DNA of 64,000 nucleotides, taken from assembly GCA_030068075.1 (NCBI GenBank), contig CM057824.1, positions 126,222,414-126,286,413 on the forward strand. Direction: 5' to 3'. Of the stretch, positions 25,854-37,883 are shown piece after piece. The stretch is from Paguma larvata (taxonomy: Eukaryota; Chordata; Mammalia; Carnivora; Viverridae). Position 1 is the first letter of the stretch. The number at the start of each line of letters is the position of its first letter. The notes below the pieces were generated by a model. The model saw only the letters and a program-made list of their open reading frames with translations. It had not been told where the DNA came from and searched no databases. Made by a program: the position numbers and the translations under genes.

Positions 25854-25982
25854 AGGGAGAGGAGAGGGAGAATTTCTTAGCATGGGGCCTGACACAGGGC
25901 TTGATCTCATGACCGTGAGATCATGACCTGAGCTGAAATCAAGAGTCAGACGCCTTAGCCGACTGAGCCACTCAGGCGCACT
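25854..25982 (-). mobile_element. CAN-SINE fragment, minus strand
   Basis: Contains GAGATCATGACCTGAGCTG and CCGACTGAGCCACTCAGGCGC. The A-tail end is shortened. Similar words TTGTCGTATTTT and TTGCCGTATTCT flank it, a possible degraded target duplication. Confidence 0.85.
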
Positions 25983-26029
25983 AGTTGCCGTATTCTCATA
26001 AGGCCAACCTGTCACATGTACTCTTGTTG

Positions 26030-26950
26030 CATCTTCAAAAATGCTTTTACTGAGAACCTTCTAATGTGCCATTAGGTTGGTATTGGGCAAGGCCTCACTG
26101 GAGCCGCCACTGGCTTTTGTGCAGGTTTGTCTCATTTAGTTGAACTAGGAGGTGCAGATTCAGAAGATCCTGTCCTTGCTGCCTGAGAAATGGGTACAGA
26201 CGCAGAAGTGGGAACCAAAGCAGAGACAGCAGTTGGACTTGAGCTACAGCTACTGCTAGGGATGAACCAACTGGAATAGTAGTCACAGGATTCGGTCACT
26301 GGGTTGTATCTGGGGTTGGTGTTATCAGTGCTTTGGAATTTGTCACCATTACCATCGTGAACTTTTCCTCATCTTCCTCATATTTATTTGAAGGCAGTTA
26401 TCCTCGGGGTGTCTAGTGGCTCAGTCGGTTAGGTGCCCGACTTCGGTTCAGGTCATGATCACACTGCTCATGGGTTCAAGACCCACACTGGGCTCTGTGC
26501 TGATAGCTCAGAACCTAAAGTCTGCTTCAGATTCTGTCTCCATCTCTCTGCCCTTCCCCTGCTCACTGTGTGTGTGTGTGTGTGTGTGTGTGTGCATGTG
26601 TGTGTGTCTCAAATATAAAATAAAACTTAAAAACTTTTCGAAGGCAGTTATTGTTAAGAGTATTATCGCTATTAAGGGCTTTGTCTGCAGAAATTGATAT
26701 TTTTCCCACTTCCCAAAATGCATCATTCACCTTCAGAGCTGTTACTACAAAGCTGCAGCCAACTCCAAGGATCTAGTTGCCTGAACTACCCTGAATTCTG
26801 GAACCAAGGCCCTGACTGAGGCTGGAGCCCACAGTTCATATCACATTCGCAGAGCCAGAGTCCTCAACTCGCCATGTTACAGTGCATTGTCCAGGCTTCT
26901 AGAAAGCTCTCTTCTCAGACTCACTGCCATGCGCAGCCCAAATTACCTTT
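26030..26950 (-). pseudogene. possible degraded retrocopy, parent not recognised
   Basis: The minus strand around the SINE at 26405-26639 has an unusual composition for this desert: frames rich in S, T, P, V and A (such as SALVPTSASVPISQAARTG near 26140-26210 and EEDEEKFTMVMVTNSKALITP near 26310-26390) separated by stops. This is reminiscent of a low-complexity part of a real protein, decayed. I do not recognise a parent, see no clear poly-A tail, and cannot exclude chance. Confidence 0.25.
26405..26639 (+). mobile_element. CAN-SINE with TG array, with TSD
   Basis: SINE body with TCAGGTCATGATCACACTGC; the CT block is partly replaced by a TG array at about 26568-26608. Direct repeats GAAGGCAGTTAT flank it at 26390 and 26640. 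Confidence 0.92.
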
Positions 26951-28094
26951 TAAATGACAATAGAGTCAGTATCCCTTGCTATAAAAAGAAAAAGGGAGAA
27001 GAAAGTCTTCCATTACCATGTTAGTTCTCACCACCTTAAAATATGACAAATTTTCAGTTAAAGAAGCCTAGTTCACTCTGGAGAAGTTAAATCATACTGT
27101 ACTTTCACAAACAAATTTTAACTATTAAAAATGGTTTTAAAATTACCTTTCTATTTTTTGGCATTCAGTACTTAGCAAATAATAACACCCAAGTGTATAC
27201 AATGGAGGCTTAGGGAAGAACAGATCTAATCAAGAGTTTAGTTTCAGACCATCTATGGGTCAGGTACTTGCAGATATACACCTGGACTTGTTGAGTAGGC
27301 AGATATTAATTTTTAAATTGTTCACAGATGGCATGAAAGCCATGGAACTAAATGACGGTCATTACTTAGAAAGCAAATATATATATAGAGAAAAAAGTTT
27401 TCTGGGCAGACCAACTTGGAGATTATCAAGGCAGAACCGAATCTTACAAAGGAGACTGGTAGAGTGGCCAATGAGATACATGACAACCAAGAGCAAGAAG
27501 AGTCCTTGGCATGGAGTAAAGAAAGTGCTTTGAGAAGGAAAGGATAATCATTTGTGTCAAAAACTACAAAATCATTCATGTAAGCCAAAAGGTGCTTATA
27601 AGTAAGGCAATATCAAGACTGAGAACTGACTTGGATGTGCCTGCGTAGAGGTCACTGGTGACTTTAACAATCAGTTCTCGTGGAGGGAAAGAGAAGATTG
27701 GAGTAGCTTCAAGGGAGTGTGGGGAAACAGGAAGTATAGAGAATGAGCACAGGCAATTGTTTTTTAAGAGGATACCATACGCTGCAAAGGGAAGCAGGAA
27801 AATGGAAAGTGAAACACAAGGAGATGTAGAATCAAGATGACTTTGTTGTCCTTTGTTGTTTTGTTGTTAAATGGAGGGGGGGTGTTGCAGGCATGAAGTC
27901 TTTTATCAGGTGAGAAGTGATGAGAGTCAGTACACGAGAGGAGGAGTCGACTTTAGGACAAAGTACTATACTTCATGTTTAACCACAGGAGGTAGTATAG
28001 GATATAGGATTACAGATGCAGATTGGCAGGTTGATATTTTTTCCATGAAATGAGAAATAAGACTATCCACTGAGAGTGAAGAGGAGGGAGAAGT
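26951..28094. other. intergenic left of the L1
   Basis: No gene seen. Sequence at 27600-27850 looks like a diverged interspersed repeat but I cannot name it. Confidence 0.4.
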
Positions 28095-29436
28095 GTTAAG
28101 ATGGCGGAAAAGAAGGGGACCAGGCTTTCCCTCGTCCCTCACACACGGCTGTGTTGAGATCAGATAACTTAGAACACCCAGGAAACCAATCTGTGGAGTG
28201 GCAGAAGGATCTCTGCAGGTGGAGTGAGACAGTTGGGTCGATTTGAGGTGTGTATACGTGAACTGGGGGAGATAAAACAACATCGGCAAGGAGGGAAGGA
28301 ACCCCTTCTGTGGAGAGACAAAAGGGAAAGACAGAGAGGCTGGGGGATTGTTGTACTGACAATATAAAAAATCTCTCAGGACCACGGACTAGGGAAGAAG
28401 AATATAGGAGAGTGCCAGTTTCTGTTCTGCGAAGAGCTTCAGGAGCTGAATATTGGAGTTTTCAAAGTGTGCTGCTTTCTCTGGACAGAAGCTGCCATTG
28501 TGTGCATGAGCCTGGGGGGTAGGGAGCCAGCCCTGGGGCGTGGTAGCAATCTCAGGGGCAAACTGGGAGAGAACAATCCCTTCCTTGAGTGCTGTGGGAA
28601 GAGGGTTTATTGACCCCCAAGGACAAAAAATGCTGTAGGTGCCAACCAAAGGCCTTTTATCTGCAGGACTGAGTGGCGCTACCCCAGAACAGGGTCCATA
28701 TGGTGCAGGGTCCTGGAAGACTTCGGGTTTTGAATCCCAGGTGAGCACCTGGAAAGCATGGGAGACTGTGGAGCAGGACAAGCCACCTGCCTGCACTTCT
28801 CTGTGAGGGCTGCCTGAATGGCGTGGTTTGAGACACTTGGTCCAGGAAGGAGAGACTGGGGTGTTGCCATTTTTCTCCCCAACAACAACATGGCGGGCTT
28901 CAGGAAATAGCACAGCAATCCCCAGGGGAGGTGGGACCCACTTACACCAAACCCTGCCCCTCTGTGCCTGGCAATGGCTCATCTACTGGAGTGGGACTGA
29001 CACTGACCCAACCAGAAGGCTTCTCCACCTGTCCCAGGCACCAACAAACAACTGTTTTTTCTTTTCTTTTCTCCTCTTTCCTTGCCTTGCCTTGCCTTTT
29101 CTTTCCTTTCTTCTCTTCTCTTTTTTTCTTTTTCTTTCTACTCTCTCTCTCTTTTTTTTTTTTTCTATTGGAATCAGGCTCATAGTCTCTTATTTGGTTT
29201 TTGGTCAATTCATATTTTTTTTTTCTGGTTTGTTTGTTTGTATAATCAGGCATTTTTACCCTATTCTTTTTACACCTTTTCTATATCTCCTTCTTGTGTA
29301 TTTTCCTTTGTCTCTCTCGAGATTAAGCCTTATAGGTGTTTTGATTCTCTACTTGCTTTTTTTTTCACCCCTTTCATTTTTCTCTTTGTATGGGATCATG
29401 CTCCCCTCCCTTTCTTTTTTTCCATGGTTACTTCAA

Positions 29437-30590
29437 TGAATAAACCAAAACACACCTGGTAGAAAGTCCAAACATTCCACCACTAAAAGCAAGGAAGAGC
29501 TTGCAGAGGACTAATGTGGGACAGAGCAGCCAAAACACAACAACAGAACACACACAACATGTTCCAAAAACACTTCCTGAAGTGCCAGGCCCTGGACAGC
29601 GTATGACTCCTTTTTAATCTAGTAATACTCACAGGTGTAGGTCACATAACAAGCTATTAAAACATATAAAAGACTAGCCAAAACATAGAAAACTAGCCAA
29701 AATGAAGAAATTGAAGAATTCTCCTCAAGAGAAGATCTAGGAAGAAATGACAGCTAGAGAATTGCTAAAAACAGATACAAACAATATATCTGAAAATTAA
29801 TTTAGAATAACAGTCATAGGACTAAGAGCTGGTCTTGAAAAAAGCACAGAAGACAGCAGAGAATTCATTGCTGCAGAGATCAGAGATTTCAGAAATAGTC
29901 ATGATGAATTAAGAAATGCTGTAAATGAGATGCAAAATAAGCTATAAACAGTGACAGCAAGGATGGAAGAAGCAGAGGAGAGAACAGGTGAAATAGAAGA
30001 TAAAATTATGTAAAATGAGGAAGCTGAAAAAAAGAGGTAAAGGAAATTACTAGATCATGAGGGAAGAATTAGAAACATAAGTGATTCCTTGAAATGAAGG
30101 AATATTCATATCATTAGACTTCCAGAAGAGGAGAGAGGGAAAGGGGCAGAATATTTCTTTGAACAAATTATAGTTGAGAATTTCCCTAATCTTGGGAAGG
30201 AAACAGATATCTAAGTCCAAGAGGCAGAGAGAACTCCTTTCAAAAATCAATAAAAATGGGTGAACACCATGAAATATCATGGTGAAACTTGCAAAATAAA
30301 AAGATAAAGAGAGAATTCTGAAAGCAGCTAGGGACAAATGGGCCTTAACCTACAAGAGTAGACACATAAGGCTAGTATCAGATCTCTCCGTTGAAACTTG
30401 GCCGGCCATAGGGGAGTGGAAGGAAATATTCAATGTGCTGAATAGGAAAAATATGCAGCCAAGAATCCTTTATCCAGCAAGGATGTCATTCGAAATAGAA
30501 GGAGAGATAAAGGCTTTCCCAGACAAACAAAAACTAAAGGAGTTCATGACCACTAAATCGGCCCTGATGGAACAGGAGATCTTAAGGGGG
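29437..30590 (+). pseudogene. L1 ORF1 remnant
   Basis: L1 ORF1 encodes the RNA-binding chaperone. The remnant starts MNKPKHTW and stops immediately at a TAG. Further on, lysine/glutamate-rich stretches (29690-30010) look like the coiled-coil part. The later piece encoding words like RHIRLVSDLSVETWPA and PRILYPARMSFEIEGEI corresponds to the conserved C-terminal region. Many stops and frameshifts make it non-functional. Confidence 0.65.
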
Positions 30591-30667
30591 ACTCTGTGAG
30601 TGGAAAGAAGAAAAGACTACAAAGGACCAGCTACATCACCAGAAACATGAAACCTACAGATAACACA

Positions 30668-33600
30668 ATGGCACAAAATCCATATCTTTCAATAATCACT
30701 CTGAATGTAAATGGTCTAAATGTCCCCATCAAAAGACGTAGGATATCAGAATAGATTAAAAAACAAAAAACAAAAACAAAAACAAGATCTATCTATACGC
30801 CATCTACAAAAGATTCATTTTAGACCTGAGGACACCTGCAGATTGAATGTGAGGGGATGGAACACCATTGTTACTGGACATCAAAAGATAGCTGGAGTAG
30901 CCATACTTATGTCAGACAAACTAGATTTTAAACCAAAGACTGTAACAAGAGATGAAGGGCATTATATCATAATTAGGGGTCTATCCATTAAGAAGAGCTA
31001 ACAATTGTAAATTGTTTATGCCCTCAATATATAAGCACCCAAATACATAAATCAATTAATTGCCAACATAAACAAATGTATAGATAATAATACTGTGATT
31101 GTAGGGGACTTTAACTCCACGTACAGAAATGGACAGATCATTTAGTCAGAAAATCAATAAGGAAACAATAGCTTTGAATGACACACTGGACCAGATGGAT
31201 TTTACTAATATAATCAGAATTTTGCATTCCAAAGCAGCAGAATACACATTTTTCTCAAGTGCACATGGAATATTTTCCAAAATAGATCACATACTGGGTC
31301 ACAAACCACCTTCAATAAGCATAAAAAGATTGAGATCATACCATGCATATTTGCAGATCACAACACTATGAAACTTGAAATCAATCACAAAAAAAATTTT
31401 CAAAAAATCCCAGATACATGGAGGTTAAAGAACATCATACTAAAGAATGAATGGGTCAACCAGGAAATTATAGAAGAAATTGGAAAAATATATAAAAGCA
31501 AATGAAAAGGAAAACACAACAGTCCAAACACTCTGGGATGCAAGAAAGGCAGTCCTAAGAGGAAAATACATTGCAGTTCAGGCCTCTCTCAAGAAGCAAG
31601 AAAGGTCCCACATACACAAACTAACCTTACACCGAAAGGGGCTGGAAAGGCAACAGCAAAGAAGGCCCAACGCTAGCAGAAGAAGAGAAATAATAAAAAC
31701 TAGAGCAGAAACAAGCAATATAGAATTCAAAACAAATAAACAAACAAGCAAACAAAAAGAGTAGAACAGATCAATGAATCTAAGGCTTTTTTCTTGATAG
31801 AATAAACAACATTGATAACCCCCTAGCCAGACTTCTCAAAAAGAAAAGAGAAAGAACCCAAATAGACAAAATCATGGATGAAAGTGGAGTGATCACAACC
31901 AACACCACAGAAACACAAACAATTATTAAAGAATACTATGAAAAATTATATGCCAACAAACTGGGCAATCTGGAAGAAATGGACAAATTCCTACCAAAAC
32001 TTAATGAGAAGAAATATAAAATTTGAATAGACCTATAACCAGCGAAGAAATTGAATAGGTTATCAAAAATCTCCCAACAAATAAGAATCCTGAGCCAGAT
32101 GACTTCCCAGGGGAATTCTACCAGACATTTAAAGCAGAGTTAATACCTATTACTCTCAAACTGTAAAAAAAAAAAAAATAGAAATGGAAGGAAAATTTCC
32201 AGACTCATTCTCTGAAGCCATCATTAACTAGATTCCAAAACCAGACAAAGACTCCACTAAAAAGGAGAATGACAGGCCAATTTTCCTGATGAACATGGAC
32301 ACAAAACTTCTCAACAAGACACTAGCAAATCAAATATAAACACATATTAAAAGAATTATTAACCATGAGCAAGTGGGATTCATTCCTGGGCTGCAGAGAT
32401 GGTTTAATATTTGCAAATCAATGTGGTATACCACATTAAAAGAAGTCAGGATAAGAACCATATGATCCTATCAATAGATACAGGAAAAGTATTTGACACA
32501 TACAGCATCCTTTCTTAATAAAAACCCTCAAGAAAGACAGGATAGAAGGAACATACCTTAACATCATAAAAGTCATGTATGGAAGGCCCACAGCTAATAC
32601 TATCTTCGGTGAAGAAAAACTGAGAGCTTTCCCCTGAGATCAGGAATATGACAGGGGTGTCCACTCTCATCACTGTTGTTTAACATAGTGTTGGAAATCC
32701 TAGCCTCAGCAATCAGACAATAAAACAAAATAAAAGGCCTCCAAATTAACAAAGAAGAAGTCAAACTTTCACTCTTCACAGATGACATGATACTCTACAG
32801 AGAGAACCCGAAAGACTCCACCCCAAAACTGCTGGAACTGATACAGGAATTCAGCAAGGTCACAGGACATGAAATCAATGTACAGAAATCAGTCACATTT
32901 TTATACACCAATAATGAAGCAACAGGAAGAGATATCAGGGAATCGATCCTGTTTATAATTGCAACAAAAAACATAAAATATCTAGGAATAGGTAAAATTT
33001 TGATCTGTATGCTGAAAACTATAGAAAGCTTATGAAACAAATTGAACTAGACACAAAGAAATGCAAAAATATTCCATGCTCATGGATTGGAAAAACAAAT
33101 ATTGTTAAGATGTCGATACTACCCGAAGCAATCTACACATTCAATGCAATCCTAATCAAAATAGCACTGACATTCTTCACAGAGCTAGAACAAACAATCC
33201 CAAAGTTTGTATGGAATTATGAAAACCCCAAATAGCCAAAGTAATATTGAAAAAGAAAACCAAAGCGGGAGTCATCACAATCCCAGACTTTAGCCTGTGT
33301 TACAAAGCTGTAATCATCAAGACGGTATGGCATTGACACAAAAACAGACATATAGACCAATGGAATAGAATAGAGAACTCAGAAATGGACCCACAAATTT
33401 ATGGCCAACTAATCTTTGACAAAGAAGGAGAAAGTATCCAATGGAAAAAAAGACAGTCTCTTCAGCAAATGGTGTTGGGAAAACTGGACAGTAACATGCA
33501 GAAGAATGAAACTGGACCACTTTCTTACACCATACACAAAAACAAATCTAAAATGGATGAAAGATCTAAATGTGAGACAGGAAACCATCTTTGACCTTGG

Positions 33601-34373
33601 CCACAGCAACTTCTCACTTGATATGTCTCCAAACGCAAGGGAAATAAAAGCAAAAATGAACTATTGGGACCTTATCAAGATAAAAATCTTCTGCACTGCA
33701 AAGGAAACAATCAACGAAATTAAAAGGCAACCAAAGAAATGGGAGAAAATATTTGCAAATGACACATCAGATAAAAGGTTAGTATCCAAAATCTATAGTG
33801 AACTTACCAAACTTAACACCCAAAAAACAAATAATCCAGTGAAGAAATGGGCAGAAGACACGCATAGAAAGTTTTTTCAAAGAAGACATCCAGGTGGCAA
33901 ACAGACACATGAAAAGATGCTCAACATCATTCATCATCAGAAAAATACAACTCAAAATCACATTGAGATAATACCTCATACCAGTCAAAGTGGCTAAAGT
34001 TAACAACTCAGGGAATGATAGACGTTGAGGAGGATATGAAGAAAAGGGAACTGTCTTACACTGTTGGTGGGAATGCAAACTGGTGCAGCCACCCTGGAAA
34101 ACAGTGTGGGGGTTCTTCAAAAAATTAAAAATAGAACTTCCCTACAATCCAGCAATTGCACTACTGGGAATTTATCCAAAGGATACAGGAGTGCTGATTC
34201 AAAGGGGCACATCCACCCCAATGTTTATAGCAGTGCTGTCAACAATAGCTAAATTGTGGAAAGAATCCAAATGTCTATCAACTGATGAATGGGTTAAGAA
34301 GATGTGGTATATATATATACAATGGAATCCTACTTGGCAATGTAAAAGAATGAAATCTTGCCATTGGCAATAA
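30668..34373 (+). pseudogene. L1 ORF2 remnant (endonuclease, RT)
   Basis: L1 ORF2 encodes the endonuclease and reverse transcriptase. Longest intact pieces are at 30720-31001, 31129-31371, 32787-33035, 33416-33997 and 34083-34373. They occupy different frames, showing repeated frameshifts and stops. The RT active box reads FTDD, where FADD is usual, so one residue is changed as well. The segment at 33416-33997 includes the [18 protein letters not shown] word shared with the copy at 10.3 kb. Confidence 0.8.
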
Positions 34374-34740
34374 CGTGGATGGAAGTGGAGGGTATTATGC
34401 TAAGTGAAATAACTCAGAGAAAGAAAGATATTGTATGATTTCACTCATACGTGGAATTTGAGAAACTTAACAGATGATAATGGAAAAGGGGAGACAAAAT
34501 AAGATAAAAACAAAGAGGGAGGCAAACCATAGGAGATTCTTAAATACAGAGAACAAACTGAGGGTTGATGGGGGTGGAAGGTTGGGGGAGTGGGGAAAAT
34601 GAGTGATGAGCATTGAGGAGGGCACTTGTTGGGATGAGCATTGGGTGTTGTATGTAAGTGATGAATCACTGGAATCTACTTCTGAAGCCAAGAATACGCT
34701 GTTGTTAGCTAACTTGAGAATAAATAATTTAAAAAATTAA

Positions 34741-35384
34741 ATTAAAAGTGAAATAAAAAATAAGATAAAACAAAAGAAATGAAAAGAAAAAAAGAAAAGA
34801 GTAGAAAAGAATGAGGAGATGGGATAACATGTCGAAGGCTTTTGTAGGAGGAGAATGTGTGAAATAGATTTGAGAGACGAGAGATTAAGCTGACTCAAAG
34901 AAATCTCACAACCTTCGTCGAGGGGATTCTCAGATTGATAAAATAGTTTGGGGCCTTTCTGCAGAGTTTTGTTGCTTTGGAAGAAGTGAGAAATCCCAAT
35001 TAGTTTCCATTCTTCATGAACTGTATCCAAAAATTCTAAGCTCCAAAATTTGCTGTCTTCATTGTCCTACAGAATTTCAGGGTTGTAGTTTACTTTGGCT
35101 AAGAATACAACACCACTTAAATTTATTTCAATTTAAGCCTATACTTATAGAGCAATTCAAGAAACCACAAAGGTGAGTCATACAGAGAGAGGCACTTTGC
35201 TTCCCAGGACTGGCTGATTGAAACCACAGTGTCCCATAGAGATCCACAATTGGCCTGGCATATGACACAAAATATCATATTATAGAATAGAGCCACTCAA
35301 ATGAGAAAAATCTTCCTATAATATACCAAAATAATGATTACTGGAACATGGAGAATGTTGATGGTTTGTTAAGCTGTCAGAGGC

Positions 35385-35435
<51 letters not shown>

Positions 35436-36359
35436 AAAATAAAACTTTACTTGTGATGTCAGGGAGAAAAAATATCTTTTTCCTTCTACCTTTCTAGGTT
35501 CTTGGCTGGATCTTCATAACAAAAGACAGGCTAACAAGAGAAAAGCCTAGACATTTATTTCATAAAAGTTTGATGTGACAAAGAAGGCTTCATGAGAAAG
35601 TGAAGATCCAAAAAAGCAGTTAACCTTGAGTGTTTTTATGCTAGTTTTGATGAGCAGTGACAAGTTGTGGGGAAATGTGATAGAACAAAAAGGGTATGAG
35701 CTAAGTATAGTAAGCTGGGGGAAACTTAGCAAGACTCACTCATTCACATTCAGAGAGAAATATACTTTTCTTCTGGGGTGGGGGACGGGCACCTCTCACA
35801 TGAGGGTCTTATGACCTGCTTCAGGGAGAAGAGGGAGAATCCTTCCAGCAAATGCTCTTTTTCACGTTCTTTCAGCTTTAAATATTCAATCTGTTGAAGT
35901 ACCGTATTTTGGGGTAGTATGTTCTGAACCCCATCAGTAACAATATGTTCCCTCTATTCCAGAGAAGCTTCAATAATGAAAATAATTCCGAGATTGTGAC
36001 ACCAAATGTAATTTACAAGTATTTTAGATTAAGAAACTAGAGCAAAGAGTTTGATAAATATAAGGCAAAATGCTGAAATCAGAGTTTCAGTTGTGATTTA
36101 TGTAAAGAAATGTATTAATACCCCAAATAAAATACAATAAAATGAGAATAAGCATCACTCAATTAATATGGGAGTATTCATAATGTAGCCTCTGAGGAAG
36201 ATTTCATGAAATGGGAGATTAGGATTGCTATATTTATTAACTGAGAAGTGATTGTTTTATAAACTAAATAACAAAAAACGATTTTCACCATCAATAATAA
36301 AAATTGGCAACAATTAAAGCATTAATTTCAACTAATATTAAATGATGTCAGCTTTTTAA
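34741..36359. other. intergenic; possible old LTR at 35455-35960
   Basis: A/G-rich flank after the L1, then unique DNA, the AC array, and a block (35455-35960) with LTR-like words (CTTGGCTGGATCTTCATAAC, TTTCAGCTTTAAATATTC). The LTR class is uncertain. Confidence 0.4.
35388..35431 (+). repeat. AC microsatellite
   Basis: Uninterrupted AC repeats, about 22 units. Confidence 0.97.
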
Positions 36360-36568
36360 TTTTTATTTATTTTTTTTTAATTTATTTTGAGAGAGTGAGA
36401 GCACAAGCAGGAGAGAGGCAAAGTTAGAGAGAGATGGAGAGAATTCCAAGCAGGCTCTGCACTGTCAGTGCGGAGCCAGATGCAGGGCTCACAAACTGGG
36501 AGATCATGACCTGAGCCAAGATTAAGAGTCAGACGCTTAACTGACTGAGCTACTCAGGTGCCCCTACA
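36360..36568 (-). mobile_element. CAN-SINE, minus strand (source of duplicated copy)
   Basis: Complement of the SINE ending CTGAGCTACTCAGGTGCCCC. Related words TGATGTCAGCTTTTTAA and TGACAGCTTTTTAA lie on the two sides, a target duplication with a small gap. The SINE and its right flank recur at 38935-39472. Confidence 0.9.
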
Positions 36569-36704
36569 CTGACAGCTTTTTAAAGGTTTTCTTTTATGTT
36601 TTAAACTATGGTTGAACGGCAAGATATTTAGTTCCAATGGAAAACTTAAAATCTTAAATTGCGTTTGCCTACAAGTTTAGAAATATACAATTAGAAATAA
36701 CTTA

Positions 36705-37882
36705 GGCTTCTGGTTTCAGCTCCAACATATAAATAACTTGGAAGTTGTCACTGCTTTTCTTACAACGTGAAAAAAAACTGGACAAACTGAACATTCATGA
36801 CTATCCTGGAGCTCTGCGAAGAACTGAGGTCTCAGGGCAAATTGCCACCCAGAAATCTGAACAGACAGGTTCATCCAGAGAGACCCAGGGACACTTGGGG
36901 AACTGGAGCAGAAACTGGTAGGAACACCGTAACAATAATTTTGGTGAGTGGCTGGAAGCTGAGTATGAACCAAGGTAGGAGTGAGAAATTTCTGGGGATT
37001 GCCGTCTTCAGACGGCCCTACATTTTCATGGGCTTTGATTCTAATACCTGTACTAGGTTCTCACTGTGAAGATCCGAGAAAGATTGCTCATGGCCCTGGC
37101 AGGGGAAAGGGAAGACTAATCACTGTGAAATAAGTCGGCAGTTTTAACCATAATGAATGACTGCTGTCCTGGGGAAAGGACTTTTTCAGAGCTTTATCCC
37201 AACTGGCAGAATGGAATTCCTTTCACTCCATGCATCTCCAGTCTTCCTGTTTCACCTAAAGAGGCAAAAACAACAACAACAACAAAACCCAACCCCTCTC
37301 CCCGCCCCCCCCCCCAAAAAAAACATGGTCAACAGGGATAGGGCTTCAGGGAAATAGATTTGTATAGCAGCAGGCAGAAAAGGGAGCACAGAGTAGTAGG
37401 TAGGGGAAGCTATATCACTAGAGAAAAACTGGTGGAAGTCTTAGTCCAAGGACAAAGGCCCCCTAAAACACTGGAATTTTAAAATTTTAGAATGCTCCCC
37501 CTTCCCACACCATCCCACTATACCAACAGTGTATATTCCAATATAACAGTGGATTACACCTGTATGTTCTACAAAGAGCAGGCTCTCTGACGTGGCATAC
37601 TTAGGGAAGCCCAACGTCAAGAGGGAAAATAAAGACACTAGAGGAACTGGAAGCTTCTGGCATCTATAGCTACAGTAAAAAGTGACATAAACCTTCACAC
37701 TCGTGGCCTATTTTCCTCAGTTTTCCTCATATATATCATATTCACCTTTCAATAAAAAATTACAAGGCCAGCAGAAGCAAGAAAAACACAGTTTAAAATG
37801 ACAAAGCGAGTGTCAGAACCAGCATCAGATATGACATAGATTTAGAGATTATCATGCAGAGAATTTAAAATAACTATGATTA
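36705..37882 (+). mobile_element. ancient L1 5' region, left part
   Basis: Sequence from CTTCTGGTTTCAGCTCC to GAATTTAAAATAACTATGATTA resembles the 5' UTR and beginning of ORF1 of a mammalian-wide L1M/HAL1-type element. It is interrupted at 37883 by the RPSA retrocopy compound insertion and resumes at 39487. The open frames inside (36797-37069 and others) show no recognisable protein. The family name is from memory of the repeat class; the continuity across the insertion is seen directly. Confidence 0.6.
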
Positions 37883-37883
37883 G

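Larger units (their letters stand above)
28095..34740 (+). mobile_element. near full-length but dead LINE-1
   Basis: An L1 of about 6.6 kb in sense orientation. The 5' end carries AAGATGGCGG (28098-28107), matching the YY1-type motif found near the start of many L1s. A long 5' UTR ends in a pyrimidine-rich tract (29055-29170). An ORF1-like region runs from about 29437 to 30590. ORF2 begins near ATG 30668 (AQNPYLSIITLNVNGLN). Endonuclease motifs are visible (VGDFN at 31101-31115; SKIDHILGH near 31270-31297), as is the reverse-transcriptase catalytic box FTDD at 32775-32786. The C-terminal part runs to about 34370, then a 3' UTR ending in an A/T-rich tail. Both ORFs carry several stops and frameshifts (the ORF1-like frame hits TAG within its first ten codons), so the element cannot move by itself. 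I could not find a convincing target-site duplication. Confidence 0.88.

Noticed and set aside
28389..29462. 197- and 203-residue frames at 28389-28982 (minus) and 28828-29439 (plus)
   Set aside because: They lie in the L1 5' UTR and its pyrimidine tract; F/L/S-rich composition reflects sequence bias, not a gene.
28097..34900. Target-site duplication for the large L1
   Set aside because: Flanks GAAGAGGAGGGAG and GAATGAGGAGATG look vaguely similar but do not match well enough to call.
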